Positions 44,282-56,560 are shown, counted from the first letter of the stretch. The stretch: DNA of 64,000 nt from Symbiodinium natans (GCA_905221605.1 CAJNDS010002104.1:247001-311000), one strand, 5' to 3'. The notes: generated from the sequence alone by a model not told the origin. Made by a program: numbers and translations.

Positions 44282-47200
44282 TATAATATTGCAATTGTCG
44301 CTGCAGCCAATGGAACCCAACTACCTCACCCGGTCGAAACATCATTGAAACCGAATGATGGAGCAATCGCAGCTGCCCTACAAGCTACGGATACCGAGGG
44401 CGGCACGCATTTTCGGGCCCGCCAGCGGCACTCCCACCAAAGTAGCCCAGCATGGACCTCGAACGTTTGCTTCGAGCCGTGGCAACGTACGGCGCACACC
44501 CTGTTGATCCAGCTCGGAACTGCTACTTGGAGGTTCAGGGGTAGCTATAGGCAAGGTATAACTGTAGTTATTTTGGGGTCTAACCCTATTTAGGGCACTT
44601 ATAACCCTACTTGTAACTCGCCCTGGACCTTCAAGCACTGCAGTCCCATTCTCCTGGGTCCTGGCTTGACCGCCTTGTTGAAGCGTGCCAGGTCAATTTC
44701 CTGCCAGAGGCAGCGAGGACTGGGGTTCTACTGGGCTCCATCCAGGTTCCCATACGTTGCCTATAGCCCGGCCTCTGCTGCTTCACGCAGGGCCTGGCTG
44801 AAGGCCGGCGCCTGAGATGGAGCAAGGGTCCGTTGGGTGAACTAAGAACACGTTGGCGACGGAGTCGAAGTTTCATTACTTTGTCACTGCTTCTGAGAGC
44901 CCGACCTCGGTCAGCAAGTGGTTGGCTGGAAATGAAGCAATCATCGCCTGAGCCAACGAGGCAAGAAAGTACAGGAGTTGACAGTCGGGCGGGGCTCTAT
45001 CTCAGGAGCTCCTGCCGATGCGACCGACAGTTGGATTTCAGATCCTGACGTCCACCACTTCACGTGAAGTTCCGGCCTTGTGCATCGCAAATATCGCGCT
45101 CTTGCACGCTGCGGCATCGGAACAATCGTGCGGTACTCGAAACGCAGATGAATGATGAGAATGTGCTGCTCATTTCTTGGCTGGGGCTGCGGCCGCCTCA
45201 TACCCTTTCAGGGTGCCTGAACCCACAGTGAAACATGGTGGTTTGCCTAGGTTTGCCTGATGAAGGTGTAGGAAACGGGGACTGGAAAGGGGGACTTAAG
45301 GGTGTGAACTTCGAATGCGGCCGTGACACCCATAACTGCCCAGGGCTGGGCATCCGCAGCCTGCCATGTACAGTCACTGGGGAGAATGCCCTCCGACACG
45401 CCTCTTTTAGGGGCAGTGTACACCTTTCGAACTTATAGCGACCGCCCGCGCAGCATTCCGCGCAACCAGCCTCCTTGACTCGGTCCAGAGTCATGCGCTT
45501 TGCAAGGTCCAGCCTCCAGGGTGCACATTACGGGTAGCGGCAGAGGATCACTTGGAACCTGGGCGCGTCCGAGTAGTGGACTCCTCTTGTTCCAGACCGT
45601 GGAAGGAGATGGCAAGCATTTCTTGCAGTACCTGCTGCGCTCAAAAGGGGAGTGCCTTATAAGCTTCGTATGAGTTAACTGCGACTGCACGTGTTCGATG
45701 GGCCCTCGCTGCGCGATGTGTCGATTTCAGAGCACTCAATAATCCGCTAGAGCACGGTCTGAGATGGTCGAGTCAGGGCATAGGCATATAGGGCATAGGC
45801 ATATAGGTGTCCCCATGCCCATGCCGACTGCCAAGTCCCAAAAGACCAGTTGCAACTCCAAACCCTTCGTGCGAAACATGAAGCTCGAGCTCCGTGCCTC
45901 TTCACAGCGATCTTTCCAACGATTCGGCTCGGTCTTAGCTTACACGCGCATGACGTTCGGCGAAGTCTTGAGCAAGCAATGCGATTAACCACTGTGCAGA
46001 GTAGGTGAGTGGGTACAGTACAGTTGGAAGCAGGGTTGCGGCATGCCCTATTCATGGCAAAACAAAGCGAAAGCTTCCAGTGAGCACACAAGTGGCCATT
46101 CGACGGCTAAAGCTAACATAGCAGCTGATACAGCTACCTATCGGCACCGGCCCAAGCTACCATTTACAAGATGCGCTAGTTGCAAGGCATGCCATGCATG
46201 TGTTTCCCCATCTTCGTATCCGGAACAGTGACACTTGCCTCGCGCAGGCTGCATCTGCACTCTCTAAAGCCCTGAAGCACTCAAGCTCGAGTAAAGCTCG
46301 GCCAGATGTCCTCTGACTTGAGACGAGAAGCCATAATTGTCAGGCTTGTGATGGATACGGCCTCTCGGCCAGTGTCCTCAGGTGTTGGCGCGGTATGAAC
46401 CATATTGAGATTGGGCATGCGCGCCTGGCATTCCCGGTGGCCCACCGGGTCTACGTATGCCAAGCGTCATATGAGTGGAGCGAGCAAGGGATCACGCCAG
46501 ATCGCCAACCTGCGATGTCACTTGTTCTATAGCACATCGCTTTTTCTCTCCTATCTTTGCGGTCCCCTGAGCATGAAAATAGGACAACGATAAATGAACA
46601 TTATCATGTAATAATCATTCATGTATTGTTTAATTATTAAATATATCAAAAACTGACTGCATGACGTGCGCCCTCTTTCGGTCAGAGGCTGCGGCGCGCG
46701 GAAAATCGAAGCCGCACGGCCTGCCGCACATTCATTGACACCACATGGACTGTCACTTAAGATTTAAGTACGCGCGGGCAGGACGGAAGACTGCATAACG
46801 CGAATGGTGGTCTCGCAGAGTTCACAGGACTTGCGTTCTACATGCTGCCAGCGTGGCGAAGAAAATAATCCACCCCAATACTGGGTACTGCTACGTTTGC
46901 AGGTGGAGTCCAGGCGTGCTATGTAGGAGTCAATGGGGCGGGAATGGAGGGGACTGCTCCGGCAAAGGCTTCTTCAAAAGCGGCAATTGGGCCCGAACAA
47001 GACCTGTTTGCTGACGCCTCCACGACTAGGCGCTGGCAAAGCCAGTCAGCAAGATCATCCGACGTCCTCACAACATGAACTCCGTAGCTACAGCCTTCCA
47101 CGGGAGCAAGATCCAAATACTAAATGCGTACGCAGCTGTTCAACTTGCAAGCGAGTCTCCTGGCCGGGTTCAGGGGCATCTTCACGGCCCAGGCAATCTG

Positions 47201-49390
47201 CCATGATCGAAGCGAGAGAGACGAGGGGCGCATGCTTGCATGGACTCTGGCACTCTTCGACCCAAGCCAGCGACCTACCCGTACAAACGCTCGACCCCTG
47301 AATTCTTGTCGTGAGCTGGACGGGCTGCTGTGGGGCCTGCATGCCCTGAAGCAAGTCGTTTGTTGAAACGTTGACCTGCCACTTGAACATGAAAGGCAAG
47401 GCAAGGCAAGGCAAGACTCGCGACTACACGTCACTTCGCACCGGCCGTGCAGGTGGCCGCAAAATCACGTACAATACTCGTATAGTTTCCCATCAGTGTG
47501 AGAGTGGCAGCTCTGCCTTGAGGTCGCTGCTCCAGTCTTTGAGTGCAGGCGCATCGCCTCAAACAAGAGGCTCGTTGTCTCTGCGCCGTGGTCAGACGCA
47601 CCCCACACCCAGGCACTGCCCAGACGTCATGTGAACAGTTCTCTGGAGCATCGAAGTCTTGGATGGTACCATGGCTAGTGACTGCTGCAAGGAATGTAAT
47701 GTAATCACTTAGTTGAGATATGCTGACATGCGCTCCCGATCCCGCGATTTGCCACGACGTCCCAAGAGAGACGTTTGGTCCGGACACGGCAAGAAATCAG
47801 AAAATGTGGCAGCATGTTACATAGCCTGTCCCGGGGCCATCGATCGGTTGCACATAGCCTGGGCCCAACACTGGCCATATCAATTTCTGGTGGGTTTGGG
47901 GGGGTTCAAGTCTGGAAGACTACTGGGGCAAGATGGGACCAGCATATCCTCAAAGCAAGCCATCAAGAGAATGCCTGCCTTCGTCACATCAGAACTGATC
48001 ATATGCACGTTGCGCTTGGCAAGCAGATGCTCTTCTTCAATCTCCCTTGCTTCCCGATACGCAGTAGCTCGAAAGAGGATGCCCCAGAAAGAAACATGAG
48101 AGCCTCGCCTTGATCAAGCTTCAGTTGCGGACGCATCTACTCGGCTCCAAGTTCCAGCTGATGGTTCCGAAATCGAAGCCCGGACTTCAGGTTTCTGGAA
48201 GGTTTGGTTGGGGAGAATATGGCACTGAAGTACACGTGCTGACAGAATCTCGGCAGTCTTGGGAAAGGAAAGTCATGCCATTCCCCTCCTCGTCACAAGC
48301 AACGAAACCGCCTAAAGTTGACATCAGCTTCCAAGCGGGCTGCGTAGAGGGTTTTCGGTTCCTTGCTGGCGAGAGGCTGTGCAACACTGTGGGCCGACCA
48401 GCCACTGCTGGCCTACACTCAAGCCATATGGGAACAAACGAAACAAGCCATGGGCTCATTGCGACATGGCCTTATAGGACCGCCCAAAGAAGACCTATAT
48501 GTAGATTGGAGTAGTTGCATCAAACTGCAGGTGTGCTGTCCTAACCCGAGGTGTGAAGCCGCCGCTTGGCTATCTTGAATAGTTTGTGTAAACATCCTGT
48601 AGGCCTGTAGGGTTTGCAGGACGTGCTCAGGATAGGGTGCAGCCGCTGCGGTCATCAGCTTGTGACATTCGGAACATGTCTTCGATTTGCATGCATTACG
48701 GCACCACTTCTCAACACGGACTCACCTCGATCTTGCTTACAAGTACCATACAAGCCTCAGCAGCGAGGTGGCATCCAAGTCCCATGGTGGGCCGGTAGCC
48801 AGTCCTGCCTACAGTACACTGTCAGGTGTGCCATGCTTGATGTGCCAGCAATCACAGGAAACACATCACTTCGGAATGCAAGGAATGTGAGCTTCCCGGG
48901 GCTGGGACATTGGAGATGCCTGCAAAGGTCTGCTCCACCTGCAAGGTCACGAGCTGTTGGACTCAGCGGTGTGCTAGGCAAGATGTCTCAAAGTGAACTT
49001 TCCCTGCTTGCTGCAGGCAGCAGGCTGCCAGGAGGCGGAGAAGCTGTGCAGCGTCCGGCTGATTGTATATGTATGCTTGCATGGTGAAAGCAGACTTGTG
49101 AGACTTCACTTTTGGAGCCTCTTGGACTGCACGGTCTTCATCCACATCTCCAACAATGAACAGGGTAGCGTTCTCGGGTACGTACCACCTAGGTCAGGGG
49201 CAGTGGGCGTGGCCGCTGTGGCTGTTCCGAGTGCTCACTGAGTCTGCTCTCGGAAAACCCACACCACAAGGGTGACTCTGAGGCGAGAGCCTGATGTGAA
49301 AGGACTGCAGGTCTTCAACTGTCCAGTTGGCGATCTGATGTTCCAAGCCTTGCACTGCAAGGCACAGAGAGAAGCCAGAGGCAGCCAGAG
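44282..49390. other. 5.1 kb without a gene I can support
   Basis: Many overlapping frames of 60-157 codons on both strands, at lengths expected by chance. The best-looking is plus 48110-48514 (VSGRFGWGEYGTEVHVLTES). No telomeric tract, long microsatellite or recognised domain. Could hold unrecognised short exons. Confidence 0.4.
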
Positions 49391-49395
49391 TCCAG

Positions 49396-49902
49396 TTAAA
49401 GGTCAGGAACGACCCAAAGCAGCACCAAGCAGCTGTGCACGCCCATACGTTTCCTGAGGTTTTCACCAATGGGAAACCTGACGTGGATAGGATTGTCCTC
49501 GTGCATTGCTGTCAGGAATTGCGTTTGCCTCGAGAGGTGTGGCTGCATGAACCCATCTGCGCACTGACTTTCCACTTGTATGGCATGCTGCCGACACGAT
49601 TTCAATCTCACTTGCCAGAGGAAAGCAAACCATGACACAGAAAGTGCGCACTGCCTCTGTTGCACATCTATACTAGGAATCCCTGGAAACTGGGTTGTGG
49701 GCAGGCGATACTGCACGTCGTTTACCATCTGGGCTTCAGAAAGGACTGCCGCGCGCTCCTGGATCGCCACACCATGCCCACGCACATCCAAGTAAAGCCT
49801 GACCCGCTCGACAAGTACAAGGGGACCTAACGGCAGCAGGAAGACCCAATCAACAAACAGCTTCAAAGGGCCAATCCTGACGGAGTGCTGGACGGTTGCC
49901 AT
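49396..49902 (-). CDS. Candidate 168-codon frame, unknown
   Basis: A minus-strand open frame starts MATVQHSVRIGPLKLFVDWV and has a hydrophobic stretch FLLPLGPLVLVERVRLYL. An upstream in-frame stop lies close to the Met. Longer than most chance frames here, but the second half (rich in Cys, Gln and His) is less convincing, so a splice site may end the real exon near codon 80. No family recognised. Confidence 0.3.
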   Translation of the reverse strand: MATVQHSVRIGPLKLFVDWVFLLPLGPLVLVERVRLYLDVRGHGVAIQERAAVLSEAQMVNDVQYRLPTTQFPGIPSIDVQQRQCALSVSWFAFLWQVRLKSCRQHAIQVESQCADGFMQPHLSRQTQFLTAMHEDNPIHVRFPIGENLRKRMGVHSCLVLLWVVPDL

Positions 49903-50021
49903 TGTAAAACTACGTCACGCAGCTACATTGCTACATGCCCTTGCCGATCGCCACCCATCCTTTTCCACACGTTCCGGGCGAAAGGCGGGATTGAAACCTG
50001 TGTCGCCATCACAGTGCATAC

Positions 50022-50690
50022 GTGCTACTAACAGACTGGGGCTTGACGGAGTCTGTGCTGTGGCGCAGCAGCAGGACACTTCAAGCACGGATAAGACGCG
50101 GGCCAATGTCTGCCAGCGCCTGCCAAAAAAGCGTTCACCGGCTTACGAGGCTTGACGAGGTGCCCGAGAAGCCTAGCCCCAACCCTCACAACTGTGCCCC
50201 GAAATCCTAAACCCTAAACCCTAGTTTCAATGCAGCCTGCGATGAACCCAAGGCCTGAAGCGACCCTGGCCTTGAACCCAACATGTTTCTGCCGACGTCG
50301 CAACATCCAAGCTCTTGGCCCTTGCCTCCAGTCCCTGGCTGAGATGCTCCGAGCCCAGGCTCAAATGGTAGACCTCCATGCTACATCCAAGAACAGACCA
50401 ACGCTTCTGGACATTTCTTGGGATGTTCCCGCTTCTACAAACAGTCCTTAGTAGGGAATATCGTACCCTTACTATAATCCCGAATAAGGACTGTTAGTAT
50501 AAGGGGAAACATCCCAAGACATTTCCAAGGGCTCGACGGTGTGGTTGAAGTCAGTGCAGGCATTGCTGGTCATGCCTGATGCTCAGCTTTCAATCTGCGA
50601 AAACAGCAGCACGATTCCTCCCCACGGCCTAGTTCACCTGATCTTGCCCAAACGCATGCACACAGCAGCTGGAAACCCCCCCCCCCCCAC
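50022..50690 (+). CDS. Unknown gene, three exons, one intron telomeric and one a MITE
   Basis: Exon one (to 50159) contains GLTESVLWRSSRTLQARIRR and ends LTRLDE. Intron one (50160-50235, GT-AG, 76 nt) holds two CCCTAAA units. Exon two (50236-50424) contains ALGPCLQSLAEMLRAQAQMV and ends PTLLDISWD. Intron two (50425-50529, GT-AG, 105 nt) is a complete inverted-repeat element with 8-bp duplications. Exon three (50530 on) contains GSTVWLKSVQALLVMPDAQL and HGLVHLILPKRMHTAAG, then enters a proline tract and the CA-rich minisatellite. Phases agree at both introns. Removing the element with one target copy (108 nt) also keeps the frame. The family is not recognised. Confidence 0.5.
50418..50517. mobile_element. 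Family A inverted-repeat element (MITE), complete, 100 bp
   Basis: Terminal repeats of about 33 bp begin TTGGGATGTT and end AACATCCCAA, with five mismatches between arms. An exact 8-bp duplication GACATTTC flanks it (50410-50417 and 50518-50525). It lies inside the reading frame of the 50 kb gene. No transposase is encoded, so movement would need an autonomous relative. An 8-bp duplication is typical of hAT-like and P-like transposases; the superfamily is not assigned. Confidence 0.9.
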
Positions 50691-50755
50691 CCCCCTCCCC
50701 CAACCCTAAGCCCTTTTTCAAGCCTAAACCGGACCCTGAAGCCTGAACCCGAAAC

Positions 50756-50875
50756 AGCACGCACGCACGCGCACGCGCACGCGCACGCGCACGCGCACGC
50801 GCACGCGCACGCGCACGCACACGCGCACGCACACGCGCACGCACACGCGCACGCACACGCACACGCACACACACG

Positions 50876-50912
<37 letters not shown>

Positions 50913-51412
50913 ACCCACCCACACACACACACACACACACCAAAAACACACACACCAAAAACACACACACCAAAAACACACACACCAAAAACACACACAC
51001 CAAAAACACACACACACACCAAAAACACACACACCAAAAACACACACACCAAAAACACACACACCAAAAACACACACACCAAAAACACACACACCAAAAA
51101 CACACACACCAAAAACACACACACCAAAAACACACACACCAAAAACACACACACCAAAAACACACACACACACACACCAAAAACACACACACACACACAC
51201 ACCAAAAACACACACACCAAAAACACACACACCAAAAACACACACACCAAAAACACACACACCAAAAACACACACCAAAAACACACACACCAAAAACACA
51301 CACACCAAAAACACACACACACACACCAAAAACACACACACCAAAAACACACACACCAAAAACACACACACCAAAAACACACACACACACACACCAAAAA
51401 CACACACAACAA
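50756..51412. repeat. ACGCGC/CA microsatellite and CCAAAAACACACACA minisatellite
   Basis: GCACGC units grade into CACA, then about 35 copies of a 14-15-bp unit CAAAAACACACACAC with occasional longer CA stretches. The 240-330-codon minus-strand frames across it are FWCVC repeats and not genes. Confidence 0.92.
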
Positions 51413-51786
51413 TCCTTCTGGCAGCCGTGCAAGCGGCCCAGGCCACCACTCTGCAGTTGCATACGTCGCTCGGAGCCCAGGAAACACACCTCGAGTGAAG
51501 TCCGCAATTCTTACGTTAAGCGTGCGGGTGTCGGGCGAGCACATGTTGCAGTCCAAGTATGCCAGACCCTCCTCTTGCTGCAGCTGCTGCTGCAGAATGC
51601 GACAACTCTTACAGCCTTACGGTGGTCAGTTCTCAAGATCCCTTGTTCACTATCGAGGAGGCTGCCCTCATGTCCAAAATCACATGTGGCATCCTGTACA
51701 TGGCACGGACTACTTGCACTTCCTACACTTTGCTCTGCTGCACCACACTGGCGCTTCAGGATGTAGATGAGGGACCTGCCTCGTGA
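51409..51786 (+). CDS. Possible continuation of the 50 kb gene
   Basis: After the CA-rich array the plus strand encodes LLAAVQAAQATTLQLHTSLG and AQETHLE up to a GT donor (GTGAAG). After CTGCTGCAG at about 51597 all three frames are open for 50-60 codons; the one ending at 51786 contains SYSLTVVSSQDPLFTIEEAA. The correct frame cannot be chosen by eye. It converges with the methyltransferase gene, whose stop is at 52158. Confidence 0.3.
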
Positions 51787-52157
51787 CGAAGATACAAGTT
51801 TCACAGGGATTGTTGGTTGCACTAGATGCCAACTTAGAACCAAGGCTTTGTGAGAACCCACCAGTCAAGTATGGAGATGATTATAGGACCACACAGACCA
51901 AGACTCCTTACAGATGATCTTGCAAAACAATCCGCAAATCATTGCTTTCATTCGCCAAACTGCGTAGCAAAAAGGTTTCATGGAGAGAGGCTGGGCTTCA
52001 TCATGAGTCAACAAACCCAGGCGACGGCTAACGCAGATAGAACTTGAAAGACATCTAGGCCAGTCTTCGCAACATTTTTTGGGCTACCTTGGATCTGTGG
52101 CTCAAATCAAATCTCTTCTCAGAAGCCTACAGATGACTTCCAAGCTACAGTATGTTT

Positions 52158-53393
52158 TCAGCCACGTGAAGTCGCAGATGAGTTCCGGCTTGCTTTGCGA
52201 AGCCTTGCTATGAACATGGCACCTGTAGCACTGAAGCGGGGATCAAACCTGCACGCACCGCGCAGGTTGAACGCAGGGGTGCATGGCACATGTCTGCCTT
52301 GTATTATGCAACGGGCATGTTCCGACAGTGTGCTTGCTGCATGGACAGCCTCCAATTCATTCAGGCTGCCGCTTGCTGATGCAGACTCGTCACACTTGCT
52401 GCCGCATATGGATGCATTGACGCCACTCTTCTCGCTTGTCATCTCCCAGGGCAGTTCGTCAAGCTCGGCGATTGGCTCCGTGTCCAGAAAGCGACGGACG
52501 ACCTCCTCGTTCTGTGCCTCGGAAAAACTGCATGTGGAGTACACTAGCACTCCATTTTCCTTGAGAAGCTCAAAGCCGCGTTTCAGAAGGTTGTACTGCA
52601 GTTCTGCTAGCTCCCCGCGCTTCTGCTTGCTCAACCAGGGCATGTGTTCCTCCAGCGTTTGTAGATTTGAGACGCGGCCACGATGATCGAAAAACTTGCG
52701 GATGTGCTTTAGCGAGCCATCATGAGCACATTCCGCATCGACAAGCACGCGATCGAAAAGCTCTGGAGCACCCGCAGCCTCTGTCTTCTGCCTCTTCCTT
52801 CTGCTCTGCTTTCTGTCACCACGAGTCAGCCCCTGAGACAAAAGCTCCTCTCCATCGTAGTTCCATGTCTGCCCATCTGCCAGCCAGAGCCCCTTCACAG
52901 ACTCCTGAACTTGACAACGCTTCACTTGACTTCTTGCGACTGTGAGGCGCTGATGCGAGCAGTCGATGCCGGTGACAAGGCAAACGTCAGCAAGGCAGCA
53001 GAGTTTCGTTCCAGGAGCACAGCAGATTTCTAGGACGTGTTCCCCCTGACATGGGCCTAAAGCCCAAACTGCCGCCAAGCTTGACGCATCCATACCAAAC
53101 ACAGACCCGCGCGCGTAAAGATCGCTCTTTCGGATGTTGGCCGTCTCAGGCACACGAAAGACTCGAAGCTTGGAGTCGGGCTTTGAGAAGTCCTCAAGCC
53201 ACCGAACTTCCAAAACTTCTTCTTTGGAGCAGGATAAGTGCGCCGCTATGGCTTCTGCATCTAACGATGGATCCCTGATCCGAACATAGCGCTCCTCCGT
53301 CACACTCAGTATGGCCTTGTACTCGTCGACGGTGAATGGACAGCTCCCCAGATAGTCATTGAAGATCTCCGGCAGCTCCAACGCGCTTGTCAT
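52158..53393 (-). CDS. NOL1/NOP2/Sun-family RNA (cytosine-C5) methyltransferase
   Basis: A 411-codon uninterrupted frame. An in-frame TGA lies 18 nt before the ATG and a TGCAG acceptor lies between them, so the start is well supported. Family landmarks are in order: the SAM-binding loop LEICCAPGTK (residues about 121-130), the acidic end of the next strand (TGIDCS, about 141-146), motif IV VLVDAECAHDGS (about 216-227) with Cys222, and motif VI VYSTCSF with the predicted nucleophile Cys288. The C-terminal RFDPRFSATGAMFIARL matches the closing segment of these enzymes. A basic insert (GDRKQSRRKRQK, about 192-203) separates the central strands. The expected reaction is SAM-dependent 5-methylation of cytosine in tRNA or rRNA. 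Motif IV reads DAEC rather than the usual DAPC, so this is a divergent clade and the exact substrate cannot be given. No organelle targeting signal is obvious. Confidence 0.93.
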   Translation of the reverse strand: MTSALELPEIFNDYLGSCPFTVDEYKAILSVTEERYVRIRDPSLDAEAIAAHLSCSKEEVLEVRWLEDFSKPDSKLRVFRVPETANIRKSDLYARGSVFGMDASSLAAVWALGPCQGEHVLEICCAPGTKLCCLADVCLVTGIDCSHQRLTVARSQVKRCQVQESVKGLWLADGQTWNYDGEELLSQGLTRGDRKQSRRKRQKTEAAGAPELFDRVLVDAECAHDGSLKHIRKFFDHRGRVSNLQTLEEHMPWLSKQKRGELAELQYNLLKRGFELLKENGVLVYSTCSFSEAQNEEVVRRFLDTEPIAELDELPWEMTSEKSGVNASICGSKCDESASASGSLNELEAVHAASTLSEHARCIIQGRHVPCTPAFNLRGACRFDPRFSATGAMFIARLRKASRNSSATSRG

Positions 53394-53412
53394 GTGGCTG
53401 CAGGACGCTCAG
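53394..53412 (-). promoter_or_regulatory. Putative trans-splice acceptor before methyltransferase gene
   Basis: The minus strand reads GTCCTGCAG, then CCAC, then the ATG. The AG lies four bases before the start codon and downstream of an in-frame stop, which is where a spliced leader would be joined. Inferred only from position and sequence. Confidence 0.4.
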
Positions 53413-53605
53413 TTCAGTTGGAGCAAGGGGCCGGCGGCCGGCATAACATCTTGTGATAAATGTGAAAACCAGAGTGTAAACGCACATGAATACAAACATG
53501 TACAAACATACGTACATTTACCGCGGGAAAAGTTGTGTGTAGCAAAGCAGCAATGCAGAGAGGGTGCCATGCCTCGTGGCTTTCGGCAGGTTACAATTGC
53601 GAAGG

Positions 53606-53666
53606 GGTAGTCTTTGATCACCTCCCGCTTACTGAGCGGGTGCTCTACCAACCAAGCTAACGAGCA
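53606..53666 (-). tRNA. tRNA-Thr-like fragment (D arm and anticodon arm), probably a pseudo-tRNA or SINE head
   Basis: On the minus strand, TAGCTTGGTTGGTAGAGCA matches the D arm and internal A box. It is followed by a perfect 5-bp anticodon stem CCCGC/GCGGG with loop TCAGTAA, giving anticodon AGT (Thr) but C instead of T at position 33. No T arm with TTCGA is found in register and the acceptor stem does not close, so an intact functional tRNA is unlikely. Confidence 0.45.
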
Positions 53667-53699
53667 GGAAAACAGACATGGATGTTCCGCGAATAGGGG

Positions 53700-56560
53700 A
53701 ATCCCGGATTCACTCCCAAGAGACTCTAAACCAAGTCATTAGTTCGAGAGACTGCGGTGCGAGGATGACCCAAGTGTAGGGTTTCTTTCCCCTTGGACCA
53801 CTTCTCGGGTTTAGGGGTGTAGAGTCTCGCTCCCCAAGTTTCCGGCCTGCACTGCTGCTACCGTACCACTCTGCAGGGAAAGTCAAGGAGGCCTTCCGGG
53901 ATAGAGTTTGGGGAGGACGCCGGAGTTCTGAGGATCTGCTGAGGCCACGGGGCATTGGCTGACTCAAAAGAACAGCACGGCACTAGATTTAATTGCGTCA
54001 GGGTGTTCTATGCGTGTGTGGCACTTAGCTTGAGACTCCCCAGCAGAAGGAGACATGCTCTGGGGCGCCGGCATGCTCGAGCATGTGGGCCATGCCGCGT
54101 TGATTCTGCATTGGGTCGGCTATCCGAAGGCCCAAGTATGTTGACATACAAGCTGGGCATATGCGTCCACTCAGAAACATGGCTCTAGTTACGACGGTCA
54201 AAAACAAGCGGAAAGCACACACTCACACACAACATGCAAGGACTGACCGACTGCATCGGCATCTTTGCAGCATGACATTCATTACGTGCAGGCATGTAAG
54301 GCAAGAATATGCACACCTTCAGTCAGGGTCCTCTTCTTCATCGATGGACCCCACATGAAACTCCAGGTGCGCCTGATGCTCAGAGGCAACATCTGGCAAG
54401 GCAAAGCATGCACTCTCCCTGAACCACAGGGGTCCTTCTCATGAGCACGGGGGACTTCGAAAAGCGTTGCGTGCAACTTCGGCGCTCATGTTCTAGCCAT
54501 GATCATTCGATGCCCCAGGGTGAACCCTTGCCTCGACCCGTCCTGCTGGGACTTGATGGCGCAAAATCACGTAGCGCATGCCATTGGGCAGCACACCACG
54601 CCTTGCAATGCAGAAGCAGGCTAACAAGATGTTGCCACGGGGGTTTACGAAAATAAGGGACTCCTAGTCTAGACCCCAAATAGTAGGATTCCCTTATAAT
54701 AAGGAACCGATAAGGTCCCCCTCATCTTCCACATGTCTACTACAGAGAGTTCCGCGGATACGAGTCAAAATCCTCTTGTCAGTCACGCAGCTTGTCTGAA
54801 ACCCTTTGTTGCGCGTGGCGACGTAGCAGTGGACTGGAGCAGCAGATATCCACATTGTACTGTTGTGGACGCGGACTCTGTCGTCCTACATTGCTTGGCC
54901 TTCAGGTCTTAATAAAGACCTCTGGAGGAGTAGGGAGTCGTGAGGCTCGGCGGGCGCAATTGGTGCAGGAAGCATTCATGGTTCAACCTACTCCATGCAT
55001 GGCAGCGCGCGAACACTTCAGGATCTTTCAAGTTTCATGCTTGCCAATGCCTCTCTGGAAGGCCGGACGACGACTCATCTGTCTTGATTGCTGCCGGCAT
55101 CTCCTGCAGTTGCGTGGACCGGGACTCATGAACCACAATTCCGGAACCGTTCGATCGCCCAACCACCGCCCCCATTCTTCATATCTGTAGAGATCATGAT
55201 GTTTAAGTGCCAAGGACGACCCCAGTAACAATGAATAACACACCCAGTGCGCTTCGTTTCAACAGTCAAGAGTTAGGCATTGCATATCCCCCCATCAACC
55301 CAGTACGCTTCCACCGACTTCCAAGAAGCCAATCACACCCATAACCCGTTCCTAGCTGGGTAGTGGAACTTCAGCCTCACGTCGGTGTCGGGCCTGAACG
55401 GCTGTGGCCTTGCACGCCGAGGCAGTCTTGCACGTCGACGATTGCTTCTTCCTTCCCTCAGGCAACGTCAAGCAAATTTGGCGGGCACTTAGCGAACAGG
55501 TTAAATGGCATCAGCAGAACCAGCTGCAATTTCTTGCTCTGTCTTTTTTGCTCCAGATCACCTCCACAAGGACTCTAATCTGGGGTCTTAGCTATGTCAA
55601 GAGAACTTCATGGCACAGCCGCACCAACTTGGACCCTTAAATGGGTGCAAAATCTCTGATGTTGGAATGATTCCGGTGGAAATAACCATGCGGAAATCAC
55701 CACGCATGACCTTTGACCGCAGCTCAACCTCCCTGGCTGAGCCTGTGCTGCAGCAGCTGCTGCACATCTCTGCCTGGGACGCCTCTGCAAGTACACGGTA
55801 AAGCTTCCGATCTCTACCATTCTGAATGATGTGTTGTGCATGTTTTTTCATTCCATGTGGGCTTGGTCGGGGGTTCAAGGAACACGTCGAGGTCGTAGTC
55901 TCTTTCAGACTAAAGTGCGGTTGCGATGCCAACTTGTCTACAAGAAGAAGGACGAGCTTGGAACGACCATGCCAGCATTGATTTGTGTTCTGAATGGGTC
56001 GTATAGGGTTCGTGAGAGACTGTCTACTAAACTGCATACAGATGCATGCCCTCTCAAGGTGCCACTCCTACACGTACATGTCGAAAGCGCCTCATTGCCG
56101 CAACTCCTGCGGCCAAAACCATGGTGCCGGCGGCAGCCGAGGATGCGCCTTGATACTTGACACTCTACAGCAGCCCAGTAGCATCCATGCGACATGCCCC
56201 TACGATGGCATGCTTTGCTTTCATCAACGCTCATTCCGAGGGGCTGTGCAAACCTTGCAAGTCCCTGGTGATCTTCATGACTTTGAAGGGTACTCTAGGC
56301 TAACAAAACACATAGCGACGCTAGATCCGAGCGAACAGGACGTGCCATGCCGAACTCGAATGCGCACCTCGCTGTGGAGCCTCATGGCCCGTGCGATCGC
56401 GCCGCAAATCGAACCTGCAAGCATAGTGGCATAGTGTCATTCAGCAAAGGCATGTTTGGCACCTTTTTTTTGAAGGCAAATGAAGCCACCGAAAGCATAC
56501 CATCTACATTGAGTCTGCACGTCACGCAGCATCCCACATGGACATGCTGAGAAGCAGAGG
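53700..56560. other. Mostly unassigned, with one family B element
   Basis: Short open frames only; no recognisable domain. The family B element at 54640-54715 is the one clear feature. Confidence 0.4.
54640..54715. mobile_element. Family B MITE, right end truncated
   Basis: Starts GGGGGTTTACGAAAATAAGG, contains CCCCAAATAGTAGGATTCCC as in the 5.1 kb copy, and breaks off at AAGGTCCCCC without the usual TTTCGGAAA end. Confidence 0.65.

Noticed and set aside
50570..51556. Three minus-strand frames of 241-328 codons
   Set aside because: They are translations of the CA/CAAAAA minisatellite (FWCVC repeats) and open only because the repeat lacks stops.
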